From: Actinomycetota bacterium
GTDB lineage: Bacteria > Actinomycetota > Acidimicrobiia > Acidimicrobiales > Ilumatobacteraceae
Length of the DNA: 7,219 nt
Assembly: GCA_005789925.1 (NCBI GenBank)
Contig: SXWG01000220.1
Coordinates: 1-7,219, forward strand
Reading direction: 5' to 3'
Position numbers and translations under genes: made by a program. Under the pieces are notes generated by a model, which saw only the letters and a program-made list of their open reading frames with translations, did not search any database and was not told the DNA's origin. Positions 1 to 5,423 of this stretch are shown piece after piece; the first letter of the stretch is position 1, and each line of letters begins with the position of its first letter.

Positions 1-1118
1 ACACACAACACGTCATCACTTGAGACCGCTTGCCCATCGCCCTCACTTCCTCTACTTCTCGAGGTAGCCGAAAGACTCACGCTCACGGGTCGCAATCCGG
101 TGTCTTCAGCAGGGTTCGCTGCTCTCACGTATTCGGTCGGATTGTCCATCGCCTGAAAAAACCCCTGTATCTCCAGGTCTGAACCGATCCCGGAGGTGAA
201 TTCCTCGACGAAGCGAGAGGCGATACCTATTCCGTCTTCAATCATGTGGAGGTCCTCATAGGACTCCAATGGAGGCGTGACGAGTCCGGCGTTCAGATAA
301 AGCTCGTCGGCAGCGAACACCAAGCGACGTCCGATGGTGTGAAGGAAGATCGACTGCCAACCCTCCACACGTCGGATCACTGACGCAGCCTCATCTGGCG
401 AATGCACACGCATGCGTTCTTCTGAGTTGTGCTTGCTCAGACCCACGGGAACGATCGCGACACTGCTGAGGTCGGGGAAGTCTTCCAGCAACGACGACAA
501 CGTGTCGTCAAGAATGTCTCCGTCGTTGACACCCGGACACAAGACAATCTGGGCTCTGACTTCGACTGCCGCGTCGAGTAGTTCACGCAGCCAGCGGAGA
601 CTCACTCCACCTCTTTCATTCCTCAACATCTGCGCCCGGACATACGGGTCGGTCGCGTGCACGCTCACGAAGAGTGGCGACAAGTTCTCGTCCATCACAC
701 GTTCGAGATCAGCTTCCGTGAACCTTGTGAGTGTCGTGAAGTTGCCGAACAGGAAACTCAATCGGTAGTCGTCATCTTTGAGATAGAGGCTTCGCCTCAT
801 GCCTTTGGGCAACTGGTAGATGAAGCAGAACTCGCAATGGTTGTCACAGGTCTGCACCCGATCAAAGACGGCACTCGACACCGACACACCCAAGGCCTCG
901 GCTGTGCGTCGCTCTGCATTCAACCGAACCAACACGTCGGCTCTCTCGACCTCGAGCGTCAACTCGCCGCTCTCGCTGAGTCGATACCACTCGAGGATGT
1001 CCCGAGGTTCAGTGTCATTGATTGACACGATGCGATCGCCGACGCGCAGGCCAATGCGGTCTCCGAACGAGGCTTCGTCGACCGACGTCACAGTCGGAGT
1101 CAACTCATTCAAACGCAC
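1..1118 (-). CDS. PDZ / radical SAM / DUF512 family protein, C-terminus off window
   Basis: One uninterrupted minus-strand frame reads about 372 residues and leaves the window before a stop. Residues 8-60 resemble a PDZ-like domain (VDEASFGDRIGLRVGDRIV). A radical-SAM-type cluster follows, C91-x3-C95-x2-C98 (CDNHCEFCF), then VLCPGVNDGD. The DUF512 C-terminal part carries ADELYLNAG at about 270-278 and a YEDLHMIEDGIGIASRF stretch. This is the classic domain order of the DUF512 'Fe-S oxidoreductase' family. Family members are usually well over 400 residues, so the tail is missing here. They are expected to bind a 4Fe-4S cluster and SAM in the cytoplasm, but the reaction is not known to me. In other bacteria the gene often lies beside the GTPase gene der, which would be beyond the left edge. 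I chose GTG at 1118 because it lies 8 bases after a -10-like TAGCCT; the alternative is TTG at 1112. The family call is strong, the start uncertain. Confidence 0.88.
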   Translation of the reverse strand, partial: MRLNELTPTVTSVDEASFGDRIGLRVGDRIVSINDTEPRDILEWYRLSESGELTLEVERADVLVRLNAERRTAEALGVSVSSAVFDRVQTCDNHCEFCFIYQLPKGMRRSLYLKDDDYRLSFLFGNFTTLTRFTEADLERVMDENLSPLFVSVHATDPYVRAQMLRNERGGVSLRWLRELLDAAVEVRAQIVLCPGVNDGDILDDTLSSLLEDFPDLSSVAIVPVGLSKHNSEERMRVHSPDEAASVIRRVEGWQSIFLHTIGRRLVFAADELYLNAGLVTPPLESYEDLHMIEDGIGIASRFVEEFTSGIGSDLEIQGFFQAMDNPTEYVRAANPAEDTGLRPVSVSLSATSRSRGSEGDGQAVSSDDVLC

Positions 1119-1126
1119 ACGTCCGC

Positions 1127-1132
1127 AGGCTA
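1127..1132 (-). promoter_or_regulatory. Putative -10 box for the DUF512 gene (leaderless geometry)
   Basis: On the minus strand TAGCCT fits the TANNNT -10 pattern and ends 8 bases before the GTG at 1118. Transcription would start at or next to the start codon. No good Shine-Dalgarno is seen; GCGGA lies too close to GTG, though GGA is 9 bases from the alternative TTG at 1112. No -35 match is evident. Confidence 0.35.
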
Positions 1133-1147
1133 TCGGTGGGTGCTCGC

Positions 1148-1153
1148 TAGCCT
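1148..1153 (+). promoter_or_regulatory. Putative -10 box for ispH (leaderless)
   Basis: TAGCCT ends 6 bases before the ispH ATG at 1160, which puts the expected transcription start on or beside that ATG. The bases in between (GTCGTC) hold no Shine-Dalgarno sequence. This fits leaderless transcription, which is common in actinobacteria. No -35 match is seen. Confidence 0.45.
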
Positions 1154-1159
1154 GTCGTC

Positions 1160-2194
1160 ATGGCCGTCGAGAAAGTGCTCCTCGCGTCGCCCCGCGGATT
1201 TTGTGCAGGTGTCGAAATGGCCATCAAAGCCTTGGCATGGATGGTCCGGGCGTTCGAGCCACCGGTGTACTGCTACCACGAGATCGTGCACAACAAAGTC
1301 GTCGTTGATCGCTTTGCCGCACTCGGAGTCATCTTTGTGGACGACATCACGTCTGTGCCGGCCGGCTTTCCCATCATGTTGTCGGCGCACGGCTCTGCCC
1401 CCGACGTCGTCGCTGAAGCCCGTCGTCGGGGAAGTTACGTTGTCGACGCCGTGTGCCCCTTGGTCACCAAAGTTCACCACGAAGTGAAAGTCCGTGCCGG
1501 CAAGGGATTCCACATCGTCTACGTCGGACATGTCGGACATGAAGAGGCTGTCGGCACCATGGCAGTCGCTCCCGATTCGATTTCGCTCGTCGAAGATGCT
1601 GCGATGGTCGAGCAACTTCCGACCGACGGTGGCCCGGTCGCACTTCTCGCACAAACAACGCTCTCCCACAGAGAATGGGAGGAAGTTGCCGTCGCCGTCA
1701 AACGACGGTTTCCCGACGTGTGGACACCAGGTCGTAGCGATCTGTGTTTTGCGACGACAAATCGTCAATCTGCTCTCATGAGTTTTGCGTCTGACGTCGA
1801 TGCATTCATCGTCATCGGTTCATCAAACAGCTCGAACACCCGTGCACTCGAGCGTCTCGCCTCCGAGGCCGGCTGTCCACGCGTGTTACGAGTCAACGAA
1901 GCAGCAGAAGTGCCCGACGATCTCGATGGTGTCGTCGGCGTGACCGCAGGAGCATATGCACCCGAGGAACTGGTAGCTGCGGTCATCGCGAAACTGCGTC
2001 CCAGACAGGGCGTGACGGAGGTCCGAGTGACGGAAGAGGACGAGTACTTCCCACCTCCGAGAAACATTCGCGATCTCCAGAACGCCATCGACAGAGCGAT
2101 CACAGTGATGGTCGGCGGTTCACTTCTCTCTGCACCGAAGATGGACGACCGAACTGTCGGAGCAAGTGCTGTCCTGGAAGGACTTGTTCGATGA
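1160..2194 (+). CDS. ispH: 4-hydroxy-3-methylbut-2-enyl diphosphate reductase (IspH/LytB)
   Basis: IspH reductively dehydroxylates HMBPP to IPP and DMAPP, the last MEP-pathway step, using a 4Fe-4S cluster in the cytosol. Seen here: PRGFCAGVEMAIKAL with cluster Cys15, HEIVHN (His44), SAHGSAP (His77), DAVCPLVTKVH (Cys99), GHVGHEE (His127, Glu129), QTTLS (Thr167), DLCFATTNRQ (Cys196) and SSNSSNTRAL (Ser224, Ser225, Asn226). All three cluster cysteines and the catalytic Glu are present. Two family-conserved places differ: GASAP reads GAYAP (Tyr266, aligned with diphosphate-binding Ser269 of E. coli by my recall) and VEGT reads AVGT (Val131). At 344 residues it exceeds E. coli IspH (316), mostly through a C-terminal tail after EDEYFPPPR. 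ATG 1160 lies just before the conserved N-terminus and 6 bases after a -10-like box. It overlaps the next gene by ATGA. Confidence 0.95.
   Translation: MAVEKVLLASPRGFCAGVEMAIKALAWMVRAFEPPVYCYHEIVHNKVVVDRFAALGVIFVDDITSVPAGFPIMLSAHGSAPDVVAEARRRGSYVVDAVCPLVTKVHHEVKVRAGKGFHIVYVGHVGHEEAVGTMAVAPDSISLVEDAAMVEQLPTDGGPVALLAQTTLSHREWEEVAVAVKRRFPDVWTPGRSDLCFATTNRQSALMSFASDVDAFIVIGSSNSSNTRALERLASEAGCPRVLRVNEAAEVPDDLDGVVGVTAGAYAPEELVAAVIAKLRPRQGVTEVRVTEEDEYFPPPRNIRDLQNAIDRAITVMVGGSLLSAPKMDDRTVGASAVLEGLVR
2176..2182 (+). promoter_or_regulatory. Shine-Dalgarno for the CopD-like gene
   Basis: GGAAGGA lies inside the end of ispH, 8 bases before the ATG at 2191. It supports this start and coupled translation from the ispH message. 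Confidence 0.6.
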
Positions 2195-2595
2195 TCTCGC
2201 CCTCGTATCAATGGTTGGTACTGGTTGTACACGTCCTCGGCGTGACTGTCTGGGTCGGAGGACAGATAACACTTGCGACGCTGGTGAAAACTCTCCGAGA
2301 CAACAGTGACGGCATCCTTCCGCTCGTCGCCCGTCGTTTCGCACTCACCGCATGGCCTGCCTTCGGCGTTATGGTCATCTCGGGTGTTCTCTTGCTCTTA
2401 GACGTTGACCCAGCTGAACAAGGCACTGCGTACGCAGCGACGCTCGCCGTCAAACTCGCTTTGGTTTTTGTCGCAGCGATTGCAGTCCTCGCACACTCCA
2501 TGTCTAATCGTCGCGTCATCATCGCGATCGGTGGCGCAGTCGGATTACTCTCCTCTTTGACAGCTCTCGCGCTGGGAGTTCTCCTCGCAGCGTAG
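2191..2595 (+). CDS. Small CopD-like four-helix integral membrane protein
   Basis: This 134-residue protein is almost entirely hydrophobic, with four predicted membrane segments at about 7-31, 51-71, 80-102 and 109-132. The first carries a His-x6-Trp-x2-Gly pattern (His14, Trp21, Gly23/24) and the third begins with VKLALVF (Lys88) and ends with AH (His102). This resembles the CopD / DUF2269-like group of small heme- or copper-associated membrane proteins, in which helix histidines are candidate metal or heme ligands. That resemblance is by pattern only, and an unrelated four-helix protein is possible. The start is fixed by an ATGA overlap with the ispH stop and a GGAAGGA site 8 bases upstream. 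It is probably co-transcribed and translationally coupled with ispH, but a functional tie to isoprenoid synthesis is not shown. There is no signal peptide apart from the first helix. Confidence 0.75.
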   Translation: MISPSYQWLVLVVHVLGVTVWVGGQITLATLVKTLRDNSDGILPLVARRFALTAWPAFGVMVISGVLLLLDVDPAEQGTAYAATLAVKLALVFVAAIAVLAHSMSNRRVIIAIGGAVGLLSSLTALALGVLLAA

Positions 2596-2606
2596 AGACC
2601 CCGTCG

Positions 2607-3090
2607 TCAGTTGCGCGGAACCTGACTCCACGGAACTTCACGATCCACACGGACATCGCCGGGGAGGCCGAGAACTCTTTCACCGAGGATGTTCTTCATC
2701 ACCTCTGTGGTTCCACCTTCGATGGAGTTTGCGCGCGCACGCAAGAACGCCTTCTGGAAAGAATCGAAACCCATCGCGATTTCGGGACGAATCATCTCGT
2801 AGCTGCCGTACAACTGCCCGTCGAGACCCATCATGTCGACGACGAATTCGTAGATGTCCTTGTTCAGATCCGCGCTCGCCATCTTTCCGATCGAACCTTC
2901 AGGTCCAGGCACACCGGCTTTTCTCATCTGCGATGCACGGACATTCGTCAGTCTTAACACCTCAGCACGTATCCACATGTGAGAGCAGACGGATCGTCGT
3001 CCCCGAATCGGCCCCTCCCAGAGCCTCTCCTGCATTGATGAGTTGTCGAAACATGCTCATCGGCTCCACCCCGTCACCGTAGCGTCGTAT
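2607..3090 (-). pseudogene. Acyl-CoA dehydrogenase remnant, 5'-truncated and frameshifted
   Basis: The intact C-terminal part has the hallmarks of actinobacterial acyl-CoA dehydrogenases: WIRAEVLRLTNVRA, GVPGPEGSIGK, ANSIEGGTTEVMKNILGER and VLGLPGDVRVDREVPW, ending in TGA at 2609-2607. This enzyme is an FAD-dependent oxidase of acyl-CoA thioesters. Just upstream, a different frame reads GDGVEPMSMFRQLINAGEAL and then IRLLSHV, which fits the preceding helix of the family, before a TGA at 2964-2962. The two parts join if one base near 2976 is removed (SH-WIRAEV), so the gene carries a +1 (or -2) frameshift. The recognisable sequence stops near 3090; an in-frame TAG lies at 3102-3100 and the divergent ligase gene begins at 3102. 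About 160 of the usual 380-400 residues remain, without the N-terminal and middle domains. A 142-residue frame beginning at 3035 is open, but its first 20 residues are out of family register. A sequencing error could explain the frameshift but not the truncation. Confidence 0.8.
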
Positions 3091-3093
3091 AAC
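3088..3093 (+). promoter_or_regulatory. Putative -10 box for the acyl-CoA ligase operon
   Basis: TATAAC is a near-consensus -10 hexamer ending 8 bases before the ATG at 3102. There is no Shine-Dalgarno before that ATG, so the message is probably leaderless or nearly so. A TTG at 3096 in the same frame would lie too close to the box to be transcribed, which favours ATG 3102. No convincing -35 is seen. Confidence 0.55.
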
Positions 3094-3101
3094 TTTTGTC
3101 T

Positions 3102-4655
3102 ATGTACCCCGCCGATCACGCAGCGACCAACCCAGACAAACCAGCGGTCATCATCGCCGAGACCGGTGAAGTCATCACGTACAAGGAACTTCATGAATCG
3201 GCGGTGAAGCTGAGCAATGTGCTGCGCTCTGCTGGTCTCAAAGTCGGAGACCATGTCGCGTATTGCATGGAGAACCATCGACGCTTCCTCGAAGTCACGT
3301 GGGGCTGTCACTATGCGGGTCTCATCTACACCGCGTGCTCGAGTCGACTCACCAAAGACGAATTGGCGTACATCATCAACGACTGTGGTGCCAAAGCATT
3401 CATCACCACCAAGTACAAGGCAGACCAAGCCACCGAAATTCTCGCCATGACCCCCGGTGTCTCGCTTCGCCTCATGATCGACGGGACCGTGTCTGGTTAC
3501 GACAGTTTCGAGGCGACTGTCGACGATGCGTCCACGATTCCACTCCCCGACATGATCAGCGGTCAGGACATGTTGTACTCGAGTGGCACGACCGGCATGC
3601 CCAAGGGAATCAGTCGAGACCTCGAGATGACGCCAATCAGCGAATTCATCGGAGTCGCGCTCGTCGGACAATTCCTGTTCGGCTTCACCCCCGACATGGT
3701 GTACGTGTCACCAGCTCCGCTGTATCACGCGGCTCCACTTCGCTTCAACATCGCCGTGACGGCACTTGGGGGGACCACTGTCGTCATGCAACATTTTGAT
3801 GCTGAGCGATTCCTTGAATTCGTGCGGCGATACAAGGCCACGCACACGCAGGTGGTACCGACCATGTTCATCCGCATGCTGAAGCTCGAAACATCTGTGC
3901 GTGAGAAGTACGACGTATCCACCCTCACGTCCGTCATTCACTCGGCAGCGCCGTGTCCAGTCGACACGAAAAAGCAGATGATTGACTGGTGGGGACCAAT
4001 CATTCACGAGTACTACGCCGGGTCTGAAGCTAACGGTTTCGTGTATTGCAATTCCGAACAGTGGCTCGCCCATCCTGGAACTGTCGGAACGGCGATACAA
4101 GGCGCGGTGCACATCTGTGACGAGGACGGCAACGAGTTGCCGCGCGGAGAATCAGGAACGGTGTTTTTCGAAGGATCCGCAGCTTTCGAGTATCACAACG
4201 ACCCAGAGAAGACGAAGAACTCTCGCGACCCGAGAGGGCGTGGGTGGTCGACGCTTGGCGATGTCGGGTATCTCGACGAGGACAACTTTCTCTACCTGAC
4301 CGATCGAAAAGCGTTCATGATCATCTCTGGTGGAGTCAACATTTATCCGCAAGAGGCCGAGAACGTCCTCGTGCAGCATTCGAAGGTCGTCGACGTCGCG
4401 GTCTTTGGTGTGCCGAACGATGACTTCGGCGAAGAAGTGAAGGCCGTCGTTCAGCCCGTCACCCTCCCCGCGAGCGACGACGAAGCGCGCGAGCTGGCAG
4501 CCGAACTCATTTCTTTCTGCCGAAGCAAGCTCGCCGACATCAAATGTCCACGGTCGATCGATTTTCGCGCAGAGTTGCCCCGTCACCCGACAGGGAAGCT
4601 GTACAAGCGTCTCTTGAAAGACGAGTACTGGGCCGCAGCAGGTCGAAAGATCTGA
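3102..4655 (+). CDS. AMP-forming acyl-CoA synthetase / ligase (FadD-type)
   Basis: This is a complete 517-residue member of the ANL adenylating superfamily. It activates a carboxylic acid with ATP to an acyl-adenylate and then forms the CoA thioester. Seen in order: an N-terminus typical of the group (MYPADHAATNPDKPAVI); the ATP-binding P-loop YSSGTTGMPKG at about 159-169; APLYHAAP; HEYYAGSEANG with Glu303 and Glu309; STLGDVGYLD with Asp387; LTDRKAFMIISGGVNIYP at the domain hinge; and PTGKLYKR with the catalytic Lys499. Every core motif is intact and the length is usual for actinobacterial FadD proteins. The acid substrate (fatty, steroid side chain or other) cannot be read from the sequence. 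It is the first gene of a tight run and starts beside a TATAAC box. The dehydrogenase remnant beside it would once have supplied the next beta-oxidation step. Stop codon 4653-4655 is part of a perfect palindrome. Confidence 0.93.
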   Translation: MYPADHAATNPDKPAVIIAETGEVITYKELHESAVKLSNVLRSAGLKVGDHVAYCMENHRRFLEVTWGCHYAGLIYTACSSRLTKDELAYIINDCGAKAFITTKYKADQATEILAMTPGVSLRLMIDGTVSGYDSFEATVDDASTIPLPDMISGQDMLYSSGTTGMPKGISRDLEMTPISEFIGVALVGQFLFGFTPDMVYVSPAPLYHAAPLRFNIAVTALGGTTVVMQHFDAERFLEFVRRYKATHTQVVPTMFIRMLKLETSVREKYDVSTLTSVIHSAAPCPVDTKKQMIDWWGPIIHEYYAGSEANGFVYCNSEQWLAHPGTVGTAIQGAVHICDEDGNELPRGESGTVFFEGSAAFEYHNDPEKTKNSRDPRGRGWSTLGDVGYLDEDNFLYLTDRKAFMIISGGVNIYPQEAENVLVQHSKVVDVAVFGVPNDDFGEEVKAVVQPVTLPASDDEARELAAELISFCRSKLADIKCPRSIDFRAELPRHPTGKLYKRLLKDEYWAAAGRKI

Positions 4656-4670
4656 CGCCACATGGCGTCA
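4653..4670. repeat. Perfect 18-bp palindrome across ligase stop and GDPD start
   Basis: TGACGCCA CA TGGCGTCA: 8-base arms (4653-4660 and 4663-4670) around a 2-base centre. The left arm begins with the ligase TGA stop and the ATG at 4662-4664 overlaps the centre and right arm. The loop is too short for a strong RNA hairpin without melting inner pairs, so a DNA operator or chance are the main options. Confidence 0.6.
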
Positions 4671-5423
4671 CACCCTTACCTCGACGGACCTCGATTCCAC
4701 GCGTTTGCTCACCGCGGTGGATTGGGCGTGGCTCCCGAGAACACGATGGCGGCTTTTCAAGACGCCGTCAATCTGGGTTTTGTCTATCTCGAGACCGATG
4801 TGCACCTGACTGCGGACGGCGTCGTCGTTGCATTCCATGATGATGATCTGAGACGCACATGCGGTGTTGACGCTCGCATCGAAGACCTCACATGGGACCA
4901 GCTGAGAGAAGTCCGCGTGGCTGGCGAACACAGTGTTCCTCTGCTCGAGGAGATCCTCTCCACCTGGCCCCATGTCCGAGTGAACATCGACTGCAAATCT
5001 GACGCTGTGGTCGATCCTCTGGTTGGCCTGCTTCGTCGCACGTCTGTTCTCGATCGCGTGTGCATCGGCTCGTTCAGCGACCGTCGACTCAACCAGGTGC
5101 GCGCTGCTTTTGGAGACGACGTGTGCACGTCACTCGGGCCGAGAGGCGTCGCGATTCTGCTTGCGGCTGCAAATACGCACGAGCGAATCGCCAACAGGCT
5201 GGCGGCACACGTCGCACAGGTACCTCTGAAGCAAGGTCCCATACCTCTCGTCACTCGACGATTCGTCGACACGGCACACGAGGTCGGGATGCTCGTGCAC
5301 GTGTGGACCATCGACGACCCCGTGACCATCGGCGAGCTCATCGATCTTGGTGTCGACGGCGTCATGAGTGACGACACACGCGCCTTGCGCGACGTCCTCA
5401 CTGCGCGAGGACTGTGGTCGTGA
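4662..5423 (+). CDS. Cytosolic glycerophosphodiester phosphodiesterase family protein
   Basis: A 253-residue single-domain GDPD-fold protein. The family hydrolyses glycerophosphodiesters (deacylated phospholipids) to sn-glycerol 3-phosphate and an alcohol. Seen: AHRGG...APENT with His17, Arg18 and Glu26; LETDVHLTADG with Glu44 and Asp46; the second catalytic histidine in AFHDDDLRRT (His59); a VNIDCKSD strand near 108-115; and the C-terminal VHVWTIDDP and GVDGVMSDD. The residues expected for metal binding and acid-base chemistry are present. There is no signal peptide or membrane segment, so it is likely intracellular, unlike periplasmic GlpQ. The family's usual C-terminal G-x-M-TDRP motif reads MSDDT here, a mild oddity. 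The start lies 6 bases after the ligase stop with no clear Shine-Dalgarno, so translation is probably coupled. It overlaps the next gene by four bases. The exact substrate is uncertain. Confidence 0.9.
   Translation: MASHPYLDGPRFHAFAHRGGLGVAPENTMAAFQDAVNLGFVYLETDVHLTADGVVVAFHDDDLRRTCGVDARIEDLTWDQLREVRVAGEHSVPLLEEILSTWPHVRVNIDCKSDAVVDPLVGLLRRTSVLDRVCIGSFSDRRLNQVRAAFGDDVCTSLGPRGVAILLAAANTHERIANRLAAHVAQVPLKQGPIPLVTRRFVDTAHEVGMLVHVWTIDDPVTIGELIDLGVDGVMSDDTRALRDVLTARGLWS
5407..5411 (+). promoter_or_regulatory. Shine-Dalgarno fixing the start of the CodA-like gene
   Basis: GAGGA lies 8 bases before GTG 5420 but only 2 bases before GTG 5414. It therefore favours 5420 as the start, which also gives a GTGA overlap with the upstream TGA stop. 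Confidence 0.6.

Larger units (their letters stand above)
1126..1154. repeat. Inverted repeat between the divergent DUF512 and ispH genes
   Basis: Perfect 7-base arms CAGGCTA (1126-1132) and TAGCCTG (1148-1154) are separated by 15 bases in the 41-base gap between the two start codons. Each arm contains the candidate -10 box of one of the divergent genes. It may be mirrored promoters, an operator, or coincidence. Confidence 0.5.

Noticed and set aside
412..1308. Several plus-strand frames (118, 122 and 162 residues) opposite the DUF512 gene
   Set aside because: The minus strand carries an unbroken protein with radical-SAM cysteines and DUF512 motifs; the plus frames are low-complexity shadows.
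1523..1540. Tandem 9-base repeat GTCGGACAT
   Set aside because: It encodes VGH-VGH, the conserved GHxGH active-site segment of IspH, so protein constraint explains it.
1130..1768. 212-residue open frame on the minus strand inside ispH
   Set aside because: It is antisense to a clear ispH with intact motifs and shows no recognisable domain. Long antisense frames are expected in this G+C-rich codon pattern.
2596..2606. Terminator between the convergent CopD-like gene and the dehydrogenase stub
   Set aside because: The gap is only 11 bases, with no stem and no T-tract.
2971..2982. Programmed ribosomal frameshift in the dehydrogenase stub
   Set aside because: There is no slippery sequence or following structure, and the gene is also truncated, so plain decay is simpler.
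3057..3671. 204-residue minus-strand frame across the ligase start
   Set aside because: It lies opposite conserved ligase coding sequence, has no family-like motif and would overlap the ligase promoter.
4784..5401. 205-residue Ser/Arg-rich minus-strand frame opposite the phosphodiesterase
   Set aside because: Its composition is that of a shadow frame and the plus strand encodes an intact GDPD domain.
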